Assembly: GCF_004168255.1 (NCBI RefSeq)
Contig: NZ_SEWG01000002.1
Location: 620,001 to 684,000, forward strand
From: Mucilaginibacter terrigena
GTDB taxonomy: Bacteria > Bacteroidota > Bacteroidia > Sphingobacteriales > Sphingobacteriaceae
DNA length: 64,000 bases
Reading direction: 5' to 3'
Under the pieces are notes generated by a model. That model did no database searches. It was not told the DNA's origin and worked only from the letters and a program-made list of their open reading frames with translations. A program made the translations under genes and the position numbers. Below are positions 56,757 through 64,000 of this stretch, in pieces. Every line of letters starts with the position of its first letter. Within the stretch, counting starts at the first letter, position 1.

Positions 56757-57230
56757 ATGGCAACAGACAACGGAAGTGCAGAAGGCTCAACATGGCCGAT
56801 GCCTAAATTCAGATTCGAGGTAGACCTTGGAGCAAGCATGCAGAAGATAGCCTTTCAGGAGGTATCCGGTATGGATGTAGAGCACCAGATCATCGAATAC
56901 AGGAACAGCAATAGCCCGCTTTTTTCAACAGAAAAAATGCCCGGCATAGTTAAATATGGTAACGTTACCATGAAACGTGGCGTATTTGTAAATGATAACA
57001 CATTTTGGAACTGGCGCACGCAAATTTCCATGAATACCGTTGCCAGGCAAACAGTAGTTATAAAACTGCTTGATGAAAATGGCAGCATAACTATGCAATG
57101 GCAGCTGTTAAATGCATGGCCGACTAAGATCACCAGTACAGATCTTAAATCAGACGGGAACGAAGTAGCGGTAGACACCATAGAAATTGCACATGAGCAG
57201 CTCATCATCACCAACGGTAAGTCCTCATAA
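56757..57230 (+). CDS. Inner tube protein 1 (gp19/Pvc1-like)
   Basis: 157 residues with PKFRFEVDLG, IAFQEVSGMDVEHQIIEYR, GNVTMKRGVF and WQLLNAWPTKITSTDLKSDGNEVAVDTIEIAHEQL, the standard T4 gp19-like tube fold. Rings of this protein form the inner tube. It begins 32 bp after the sheath gene and its 3' end overlaps the second tube gene. Confidence 0.95.
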   Translation: MATDNGSAEGSTWPMPKFRFEVDLGASMQKIAFQEVSGMDVEHQIIEYRNSNSPLFSTEKMPGIVKYGNVTMKRGVFVNDNTFWNWRTQISMNTVARQTVVIKLLDENGSITMQWQLLNAWPTKITSTDLKSDGNEVAVDTIEIAHEQLIITNGKSS

Positions 57231-57696
57231 CGACTATCCGGTAAACTTTTACTTTCAGGTTGGATACAATAATGAGAATATAGCATTTCAGGAAGTATCC
57301 GGTATCTCGCAGGAGATGGCCATTGAGGAGGTTACTTGCGGCGGGGAAAACCGGTTTAAATACCGGTTACCCGTTGTTGCAAGTTCTAAAAACCTGGTAC
57401 TGAAAAGTGCGGTTTTACCGAAGAATTCAACATTTAATGCATGGTGCTTAAGCACGTTATCCGGCGGGTTTACACAATCTATAGCTACGGGCATTATAAC
57501 TGTAAATCTTTTAAACCCGGCGCAGGAGGTTTGTTTGGCATGGACGTTTAATGGCGCTTATCCAGTTAAGTATTCTGTTTCGGATCTGAAATCGCAAGAC
57601 GGGAGTATCATCATACAATCTATAGAAATGGCGTATACTTTTTTTGAGCTTTCAACAAATACCATCGTTTACCCAACACCACCCAAAAATCAATAA
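57193..57696 (+). CDS. Inner tube protein 2 (gp19/Pvc5-like)
   Basis: About 167 residues from the ATG at 57193 (a TTG two codons earlier is possible). It shares IAFQEVSGIS, NLVLKSAVLPKNS, WTFNGAYPVKYSVSDLKSQDGSIIIQSIEMAY with tube 1 but is divergent, as expected for an initiator ring near the baseplate. The start lies 38 bp inside the tube 1 gene. Confidence 0.9.
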   Translation: MSSSSSPTVSPHNDYPVNFYFQVGYNNENIAFQEVSGISQEMAIEEVTCGGENRFKYRLPVVASSKNLVLKSAVLPKNSTFNAWCLSTLSGGFTQSIATGIITVNLLNPAQEVCLAWTFNGAYPVKYSVSDLKSQDGSIIIQSIEMAYTFFELSTNTIVYPTPPKNQ

Positions 57697-57863
57697 TGGC
57701 CATAGAGATCAGAGAATTAGTAATAAGAACCCAGATCGTATCCGGCGAGGCCCGGCAACAGGGCATGAGCGACCGCGAGATACAGGCACTGAAGCGCAGT
57801 ATGATAGAAGCATGCCGTGAAATGATAAGAGAGAGTAAGAACAGGTTTCGTAACCATCGCTAA
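57696..57863 (+). CDS. DUF5908-like mini-protein
   Basis: 55 residues (MAIEIRELVIRTQIVSG... to FRNHR). It starts with the EIRELVIRT pattern of DUF5908, found in Bacteroidota eCIS operons between tube and hub genes, and ends in a basic helix. Its ATG overlaps the tube 2 stop by one base (TAATG). Role unknown, possibly assembly. Confidence 0.85.
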   Translation: MAIEIRELVIRTQIVSGEARQQGMSDREIQALKRSMIEACREMIRESKNRFRNHR

Positions 57864-57874
57864 ACACCAAAAAA

Positions 57875-58561
57875 ATGCCAGCATTAGAACCTATGCAAAT
57901 TTCCGGCTATTCTGATGAAAATTTTCAGAATTCCGTAGGTACCCCTTACGATGTCATGATCAACCCGGAATCGGTAAAGCTGCAGCGTAGCATCGATTAC
58001 AACGAGCAGCAACCGCCCGATTCGAGCTCAAGCGCGCAGAAGTATAAACATACCGCAAGCGATAAGCTGAGTTTTGACATAGTGATAGATTGTACAGGTA
58101 TTGTTGATAGCAAACGTATTAATATGGCGCAGGAGATAAGCACGCTGGAAAATATTGTGTTTATATACCAGGGTAAAATTCACCGGCCAAATTATGTACA
58201 GATAATATGGGGGAAAAATACGATGTTTCAGGGTGTCCTCAATACAATGGATATCTCTTATACACTTTTCAGGCCCGACGGGAGCCCGCTCCGGGCAAAG
58301 ATATCCTTCACTTTTAGCCAGTACCTTTCGCCTGTTGTGATCAGTAAGAAAGATGCTGATGAATCGCCGGACCTGACACACCTGGTGACCGTTACCGATG
58401 GGCTTACCCTACCGCAAATGTGTATGCAGGTATGGAATAACGAAAATTACTACATACAGGTAGCCAAATTTAACGGCTTAAATAAATTCAGAGACCTAAG
58501 AGGCGTAAGTACAATGGCCTTTCCACCTATAATCCCGTACCAGCATGTCGCAGCCAACTAA
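57875..58561 (+). CDS. Hub adaptor protein (CIS tube/LysM, Pvc7-like)
   Basis: 228 residues. The N-terminal domain (YDVMINPESVKLQRSIDYNEQQ, KLSFDIVIDCTGI, RPNYVQIIWGKNTMFQGVLNTMDISYTLFRPDGSPLRAKISFTF) is the CIS_tube N-terminal domain; the C-terminal 50 residues (TVTDGLTLPQMCMQVWNNENYYIQVAKFNGL) are LysM-like. It links the tube to the spike, like phage gp53. It overlaps the spike gene by 17 bp. Confidence 0.92.
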   Translation: MPALEPMQISGYSDENFQNSVGTPYDVMINPESVKLQRSIDYNEQQPPDSSSSAQKYKHTASDKLSFDIVIDCTGIVDSKRINMAQEISTLENIVFIYQGKIHRPNYVQIIWGKNTMFQGVLNTMDISYTLFRPDGSPLRAKISFTFSQYLSPVVISKKDADESPDLTHLVTVTDGLTLPQMCMQVWNNENYYIQVAKFNGLNKFRDLRGVSTMAFPPIIPYQHVAAN

Positions 58562-60344
58562 TATTGCAAGCGGTGGGCTGGCGTCATTCAGCGTAACGGC
58601 TGGCGGTTCGCCTGTTCCTGATACCGTCCGGATACTATCTGTGAAGGTAGAAAAGCGGGTGAACAGGGTATCGTCTGCGAGGATCATTATTCTTGATGGC
58701 GAGGCTGATACGGGTCTGTTTGATGTAAGCTCTTCCGCTACGTTTGTACCGGGGGCAGCTATAGCTATACAGGCAGGATACGATGCTGATGAAAAGGTGA
58801 TTTTTAAGGGAATTGTTACCGGGCAGCGTATTGTAATTAACGATACTGTAGGTTCGGCCCTTGAAGTAGAATGCCGCGATCAGTCCATAAATATGACGGT
58901 AGTGCGTAAATGCCTCACCTTTTCGCAACAGGCCGATAGCGACATAATTTCATCTATCATAGGCAATTATAGTGGCCTAAGCGCCAACGTTACCAGCACA
59001 TCTACCCAATGGCCCGAGCAGGTACAGTATTATACAACCGACTGGGATTTTATGCTGGCACGGGCAGAAGTAAATGGCCTGGTGGTAACAACTATTGACG
59101 GAAAGGTATCTGTAATTAAGCCCGATGCCAGTACAGACCCGGTATTGACCATAGCATATGGGAATAACCTGCTGGAATTTGATGCCGATCTGAATGCGAT
59201 GACGCAATTACCGGGAGTGAACGCCACCACCTGGGATTATAAAAATCAGGCGGTAAGCACAGCTTCGGCCGAAAACCAGATAACAGGTCCCGGTAACCTC
59301 AGTTCGGCAGACCTTGCCGGAATGGTAGGCATAAGTGAATACCAGTTGCAAACTACAGCGCCTATGGAAACTGCAGACCTTACCGGATGGTGCAATGCGC
59401 AGGTAATAAAAAGCGAATATTCTAAAATACAGGGCAGGGTATTATACCAGGGATCGGCACTGGCAGATATTGCCACCTACATTGCTTTACAGGGATTAGG
59501 CGACCGGTTTAACGGTAATCATTTTGTTTCGGGGATAACACATAACCTGTCTGACGGTAACTGGATATCAGAAGCATCGCTGGGGCTTTCGCCCGCCTGG
59601 TTTACAGATGAGCCGGATGTAATGGCCGCCCCTGCATCAGGTTTACTGCCCGGCGCGCGCGGGTTGCTTAATGGAACGGTAAAGCAGATAAGCGACGACC
59701 CCGATAGCCAGTACCGCATATTGGTAAGTGTACCGCTGTTCGATCAGAACGGGGCTGGCATATGGGCACGATTGTCAAATTTTTATTCAACCGCTAATGC
59801 AGGAGCCTTTTTTTTGCCCGAAGTAGGGGACGAAGTGGTGCTGGGCTTTTTAAACGAGGACCCCAGGTACCCCGTTATATTGGGTAGTATGTACAGCGGC
59901 ACGTCTATTAAGCCTTACAATACACTACAGCCTGATCAAAATAATACACTGAAAGCCATCGTATCAAAATCGGGGCTTTTTATACAGTTCGATGATGAGA
60001 ATATCGTGCTTACGATGAATACGCCTGATAAGAACATGATGATATTCAGCGATAAGGACAAACAGATAACAATTCAGGACGAAAATAATAACAGCATAGT
60101 CATGTCATCTTCGGGGATCACTATAAAAAGTGAAAAGGATATTAATATCCAGGCCGACCAAAAAGTAAATATAACGGGCAGCCAGGGTATAACACTTAAA
60201 GCCGAGGGAGGGGATGTAGAGATAAGCGGGATCAATATAAAAGAAACCGCAGATAGCCAATACTCTGCAATGGGCAGCGAAACTGCCCAGATAAACAGTG
60301 GAATGGAACTGACTTTAAAAAGTGCAATGATCATGATAAATTAA
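58545..60344 (+). CDS. Spike protein (VgrG/Pvc8-like)
   Basis: 599 residues. Order: gpD-like hub domain (residues about 1-370, including WPEQVQYYTTDWDFMLARAEVNGL), the gp5/gpV OB domain (GTVKQISDDPDSQYRILVSVPLF, FLPEVGDEVVLGFLNEDPRYPVILGSMY), then a C-terminal beta-helix-like stalk (DKQITIQDENNNSIVMSSSGITIKSEKDINIQADQ). It is often auto-labelled VgrG, but no T6SS membrane-complex gene is here; it belongs to the eCIS. Confidence 0.94.
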   Translation: MSQPTNIASGGLASFSVTAGGSPVPDTVRILSVKVEKRVNRVSSARIIILDGEADTGLFDVSSSATFVPGAAIAIQAGYDADEKVIFKGIVTGQRIVINDTVGSALEVECRDQSINMTVVRKCLTFSQQADSDIISSIIGNYSGLSANVTSTSTQWPEQVQYYTTDWDFMLARAEVNGLVVTTIDGKVSVIKPDASTDPVLTIAYGNNLLEFDADLNAMTQLPGVNATTWDYKNQAVSTASAENQITGPGNLSSADLAGMVGISEYQLQTTAPMETADLTGWCNAQVIKSEYSKIQGRVLYQGSALADIATYIALQGLGDRFNGNHFVSGITHNLSDGNWISEASLGLSPAWFTDEPDVMAAPASGLLPGARGLLNGTVKQISDDPDSQYRILVSVPLFDQNGAGIWARLSNFYSTANAGAFFLPEVGDEVVLGFLNEDPRYPVILGSMYSGTSIKPYNTLQPDQNNTLKAIVSKSGLFIQFDDENIVLTMNTPDKNMMIFSDKDKQITIQDENNNSIVMSSSGITIKSEKDINIQADQKVNITGSQGITLKAEGGDVEISGINIKETADSQYSAMGSETAQINSGMELTLKSAMIMIN

Positions 60345-60349
60345 AGCAT

Positions 60350-60652
60350 ATGCCACCAGCAGCCAGATTAACCGACTTTCATGAATGCCCGATGGAAACA
60401 CCTGCGGTACCTGCACCTATACCGCACGTAGGCGGCCCGGTTGTAGGGCCGGGCGAACCCACGGTGCTTATTGGCTGCCTGCCGGCAGCCAGGGTAGGCG
60501 ATATGCTTATTTGCGTTGGCCCGCCTGATTCTATCGTAAAAGGTTCGGCTACGGTTTTAATAGGGGGTATGCCGGCAGCCAGGATAGGTGACACTACTGC
60601 GCATGGCGGTTCGATATTATTAGGTGATTTTACAGTTGAAATAGGTGGATAG
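60350..60652 (+). CDS. PAAR-repeat tip protein (Pvc10-like)
   Basis: 100 residues with two PAARxGD units (CLPAARVGDM, GMPAARIGDT) and histidines for zinc binding (DFHECP, ITAHGG-like TTAHGG). It sharpens the spike tip. It starts 5 bp after the spike gene and overlaps the gp25 gene by 8 bp. Confidence 0.95.
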   Translation: MPPAARLTDFHECPMETPAVPAPIPHVGGPVVGPGEPTVLIGCLPAARVGDMLICVGPPDSIVKGSATVLIGGMPAARIGDTTAHGGSILLGDFTVEIGG

Positions 60653-61073
60653 TCATATCGTCATAAAGGAAAAGAACTTCCTGGGGTCTGGCTGGTCATT
60701 CCCGGTTTGTTTTTCGGCGGATACCTGCCAGGTAAGCCTTACTGCTTACGAGGCTAATATTAACGAATCGATAAGGTTGATACTTTTTACAACAACCGGC
60801 GAAAGAAACATGGAGCCGCAATTTGGTTCAGGGTTGCAAAAGTTTTTTTTCAGAAAAATAGATGAGACGCTTAAAGGAGAACTGATCAACACCATTAAAA
60901 TGTCGTTACTGTTAAACGAGCCAAGGATAAAAGTCTCGGGCGTAGATGTTGAATTTACAGATATGCTTAACGGGATGCTGGAGATAATAATAGATTATAC
61001 ATACATACAAACCAATACAAGGCATAACCACACATTTCCATTTTCGATAATGGAAGGAACAAATTTGAAGTGA
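60645..61073 (+). CDS. Baseplate wedge protein (gp25/Pvc9-like)
   Basis: 142 residues with a GTG start. GERNMEPQFGSGLQKFFF is the gp25 motif (GERxMxPxFG), followed by an amphipathic segment and a strand-rich end (VSGVDVEFTDMLNGMLEIIIDYTYIQTN). It joins baseplate to sheath. Its TGA stop is one base before the ATG of the next gene. Confidence 0.93.
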   Translation: MDSHIVIKEKNFLGSGWSFPVCFSADTCQVSLTAYEANINESIRLILFTTTGERNMEPQFGSGLQKFFFRKIDETLKGELINTIKMSLLLNEPRIKVSGVDVEFTDMLNGMLEIIIDYTYIQTNTRHNHTFPFSIMEGTNLK

Positions 61074-61074
61074 G

Positions 61075-64000
61075 ATGATAAGCGGGATAGATCAAAATAG
61101 CGCATATAGCTCGTTAAAGAGCGCTCTCGTCCCTTCGGCTACCTTAATAGATGGCAGGAGCGAAGAGGATATGCTTTGTTTCCTGGCTAAGTTCGCTTCG
61201 GTTATTAACTTCTATGATCAGGATAACCAGGTACAGGGTAACTGGGTGCCGTTTATTTTGAAAGATCCGGTTTTTCTTACCGCGATGATCAGCAGGACAA
61301 ATAGCAAAGAACTTTATATTACTTTCCTCAATAACTGCCAAACCCTTAATACTTGTATTGCAGATAATAATGGAACAGACCCGGATACCACTGCTTTTAT
61401 CTCTTTTTCCTTCAATAAGTTATTCGACCAGATAGACCAGGTGTATCGCTATTTCAGGGACTGGGTCTATTATATGGAACGCTCGCACATTCAGTACGAG
61501 TTTAAAAGGTATGTTACTACCAACATCCGCGATCATTACAGCCAATATTTTTGGGCGCTGATATCGTTAAAGGAAGCGATGCATAAAACCCGCATCGTCC
61601 CCGGGATAACCGCTCCATTTAACCCGGCCAATGAAATATATAATTATACCGAACAAATTATCTGGGAAACCGGAATGGGCAAAGCTCCTTATTGGGAAGT
61701 GCTTGATATGGGCCATCGCATAACTATTAATACCCAGCCTACCGATGTACTTGATATTTTGCAAAAAAGCGGCGAGATAGTTTTTGATTTTTTTGAAAAA
61801 TGTATCAGTTATGCGGCTAAGGAATATAGTTATCTTAAACAAAAAAAAAGCAGTTATCCCGATACATTACTTCTGCGCGGATTTGTCGACCTCTTAAAAC
61901 AGCACCAGGGCCAGCTCAACGGTATTTCAAAAAAGCACCTTGATTTTTATTACCGGGATATTTTACAACAGGAAGCCTTACCCGGATCGCCGGACAGCGC
62001 CTATATGAGTGCTACCCTTGCTAAACCGGGCATGACGTTTACATTGCCTGCTAATACCCTGTTCAATGCCGGAACAGATAATCAGAAAAAGCCGGTCGTG
62101 TTCTCAAACCCGGGGGCTGTAATACTAAATCCGGGTATAATTACCAGTCTCGCCACACTATCTGTATCGCAGGTTACTACCGGCAGTACTGGCATTTACA
62201 TGAACACTGTACCTGCCCCTGGTACGGTTCAGAAAGATCAGCAAGGCAATATTATAGGGTTTAATACCTTCGGAAACACCAACAACCAGGGTGCACTGGT
62301 GGCCACAGGAATTTCCTTTGCTTCACCTATGTTTTTGTTAAAGGAAGGCGCCCGCACCATCACCCTAACTATCACCTGCGGTAAAAATATCGATAACTCG
62401 ATATTTAACAATGCCGCTTTTTATTTTAGTACTGTTAACAATTGGTTGCAGGTAATGGCCACGCCTTTGCCTGTACCGCTTGAACCGACGAATGTACTGG
62501 TACTGCAGTTTCAGCTTGATGCTACACAGCCTCCTATTGAACCATTTAAAAAAAATCCGGACCTGTTAGAAACGCAATGGCCGCTTTTTAAGATCCAGTT
62601 TCAGCAGGTGCCCGATCCGGCAAACCCGCCGGTAATTACCAAGTTAGAAATAGATGTATTAGTTAACGGCGTTAAAAGTCTGCAGCTGTATAATGATTAT
62701 GGTTCACTCAGCACAAAAGCGCCATTTCCGTTTATGGGCCCGGCCCCGATGAAAGGAGCAAATTTTATTATCGGAAGCAGCGAAATATTTAGCAAACCGG
62801 TAAAAAGCCTTTCCGTTGAATTGGACTGGAACGGGGTTCCAAAAGATTTTGAGACCTACTATTTGCAGTATAACCAATACCTGGAGGGCGATATGAATAT
62901 CCCGCCGCCTGCCAAGCCATGCTGGTTAACAAACCTTAAAAATACCATAGCCGGTACTAAACCGGCAGCATCAAAAGTAAAAAAGCCTAAAGCGGTTTTT
63001 AACAACTGCTGTTTTACAGTAGCTTTTCAATTGCTGCAGGATCAGCTGTGGGCAAAAATTGATCTTCGTAATTCAGGCGGGTGTATTGCCGATACAGGGG
63101 TTGGTAACGTAAACCTTCCGCCTGCGGATACTACCATGTTCTCCACCACAAACTCTGTACTTGATACCTGTTCTATTTATCAATATATCCCTAAGGATGC
63201 AATTATTCCAGATGTTAGCTTGCAAAGTATCCCTTTGAAATATACCGGGCAAAATACCAGCGGATTTTTGAAAATGACATTAACCGGCCCTGATGATGGC
63301 TTTGGGTCTTTATTATATCCTGCAATAGTTTTTCAGATAACGCTGGATAATGCGCAGCAAATTGCTGATGCTCTTCCCCCGGCTTTTACTACACTTACCC
63401 CTATACCATTTGTGCCAAAGGTGTCATCAATATCCGCTGCATATGGCGCCAGTACAACAGTAATATTTACTACCTCCGATAGCACATATCCAATACAATG
63501 TTTCCTGTATACGCCTTTTCAAAACTATAAGGTTTATGATGCCTGCTCGGGGATCGCTAAATATAACTATACATTTAACGGGGGTAAAAACACAGATACT
63601 ACCGGGATACCCATGTTTGCCCCGCTTAACAGTAGCGGTTGCCTTTTTATAGGTATCGAAAAGCTTTTTGCGCCAGCCCAGCTAAGTCTGTACTTTGAAC
63701 TTGCCAGGGTATACTCACTTGCCAACACAAGCCAGGCGGCATCTTATACTTATCTGAGTACTACAGGGTGGAAAAATTTAGAGGTACTTGCTGACGGCAC
63801 CGGTGATTTTAGCTGTTCGGGCATTATAAAAATCAATATCCCACCGGATATTGATTATAATGGATTACAAAACCAACCCGGAAAATGCTGGTTAGCGATC
63901 TCGGTATCAGCCCCCCCTCAATCATACCCGCAAACCATTTATTGTGCGGCTAATGGTTTTATTGCCTGCCGTACCGGGCAGCAGCAAGGCGCATCTGTTA
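61075..64000 (+). CDS. Giant baseplate protein (gp6/Pvc11-like), 3' end outside window
   Basis: ATG at 61075-61077; the frame is open for 975 codons to the window edge, so the protein is at least 975 residues. It begins ISGIDQNSAYSSLKSALVP and has LFDQIDQVYRYFRDWVYYME and RDILQQEALPGSPD, consistent with the very large gp6-like baseplate proteins of Bacteroidota eCIS. A Cys-containing segment lies near PCWLTNLKN and FNNCCFTV. It would form the baseplate wedge together with gp25. Confidence 0.85.
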   Translation, partial: MISGIDQNSAYSSLKSALVPSATLIDGRSEEDMLCFLAKFASVINFYDQDNQVQGNWVPFILKDPVFLTAMISRTNSKELYITFLNNCQTLNTCIADNNGTDPDTTAFISFSFNKLFDQIDQVYRYFRDWVYYMERSHIQYEFKRYVTTNIRDHYSQYFWALISLKEAMHKTRIVPGITAPFNPANEIYNYTEQIIWETGMGKAPYWEVLDMGHRITINTQPTDVLDILQKSGEIVFDFFEKCISYAAKEYSYLKQKKSSYPDTLLLRGFVDLLKQHQGQLNGISKKHLDFYYRDILQQEALPGSPDSAYMSATLAKPGMTFTLPANTLFNAGTDNQKKPVVFSNPGAVILNPGIITSLATLSVSQVTTGSTGIYMNTVPAPGTVQKDQQGNIIGFNTFGNTNNQGALVATGISFASPMFLLKEGARTITLTITCGKNIDNSIFNNAAFYFSTVNNWLQVMATPLPVPLEPTNVLVLQFQLDATQPPIEPFKKNPDLLETQWPLFKIQFQQVPDPANPPVITKLEIDVLVNGVKSLQLYNDYGSLSTKAPFPFMGPAPMKGANFIIGSSEIFSKPVKSLSVELDWNGVPKDFETYYLQYNQYLEGDMNIPPPAKPCWLTNLKNTIAGTKPAASKVKKPKAVFNNCCFTVAFQLLQDQLWAKIDLRNSGGCIADTGVGNVNLPPADTTMFSTTNSVLDTCSIYQYIPKDAIIPDVSLQSIPLKYTGQNTSGFLKMTLTGPDDGFGSLLYPAIVFQITLDNAQQIADALPPAFTTLTPIPFVPKVSSISAAYGASTTVIFTTSDSTYPIQCFLYTPFQNYKVYDACSGIAKYNYTFNGGKNTDTTGIPMFAPLNSSGCLFIGIEKLFAPAQLSLYFELARVYSLANTSQAASYTYLSTTGWKNLEVLADGTGDFSCSGIIKINIPPDIDYNGLQNQPGKCWLAISVSAPPQSYPQTIYCAANGFIACRTGQQQGASV

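Noticed and set aside
58545-60344. VgrG-like gene as evidence for a type VI secretion system
   Set aside because: Neighbours are sheath, tube, DUF4255 and DUF5908 genes of eCIS type, and no TssJLM membrane complex or ClpV is visible.
52655-64000. Injection-system genes as a prophage
   Set aside because: No integrase, capsid, portal, terminase or lysis genes are seen; gene order fits eCIS.

Overview
The window looks like a chromosomal segment from a Bacteroidota bacterium, most likely a Sphingobacteriaceae member of the Mucilaginibacter/Pedobacter kind. This is inferred from family content and promoter style, not from a search. Pointers are two secreted proteins with type IX secretion type-B C-terminal domains, Bacteroidota-style -7 boxes (TAnnTTTG), a GH92 mannosidase, an exosortase/Wzy-like pair, an UpxY-type antiterminator and a Bacteroidota-type contractile injection system.

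Layout. (1) 1-2194: the 3' part of a 7TM-HD phosphohydrolase, then a complete tRNA-Ser(GCU) with a clear promoter and a perfect-dyad terminator. (2) 2221-31327, all on the minus strand: a roughly 29 kb surface-polysaccharide locus of 27 closely packed genes. In transcription order it holds a Wzc-like tyrosine autokinase, an UpxY antiterminator, asparagine synthetase, a glycosyltransferase, an ABC exporter (Wzm/Wzt), a long run of glycosyltransferases and six methyltransferases (two FkbM), a GT10 fucosyltransferase-like enzyme, a hexapeptide acyltransferase, a Wzy-like polymerase and finally an exosortase. The mix of ABC-exporter and Wzy/Wzc logic is unusual. (3) 31990-43056: two long paralogous type IX-secreted surface proteins, each with four in-frame 300-bp tandem repeats, flanking a three-gene minus-strand module of unknown function (35233-37827). 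(4) 43151-47429: an AraC-family regulator and a GH92 alpha-mannosidase-type enzyme with a 9-bp dyad upstream. (5) 47630-52316: a SLATT-like DUF4231 membrane protein divergent from a two-gene operon encoding a DUF4062/TIR-like protein and a STAND ATPase with a membrane anchor, a WG repeat and leucine-rich repeats. This resembles a biological-conflict (defence) module. (6) 52655 to the window end: an extracellular contractile injection system (eCIS) operon with a pseudo-receiver/HTH regulator, a Pvc16-like protein, one unknown component, sheath, two tube proteins, a DUF5908 mini-protein, a Pvc7-like hub adaptor, a VgrG-like spike, PAAR tip, gp25 and a very large gp6/Pvc11-like baseplate protein that runs off the edge.

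How the genes work together. Region 2 would build, decorate and export a methylated, possibly fucosylated glycan, with the UpxY homologue helping polymerase through the long transcript. Region 3 proteins would reach the cell surface through type IX secretion. Regions 5 and 6 are the best candidates for something undescribed: a STAND sensor whose WG/LRR part is predicted to lie across the membrane from its ATPase, next to a TIR-like partner, a SLATT-like pore candidate and a contractile injection apparatus. Family assignments come from motifs read by eye; no database search was run.
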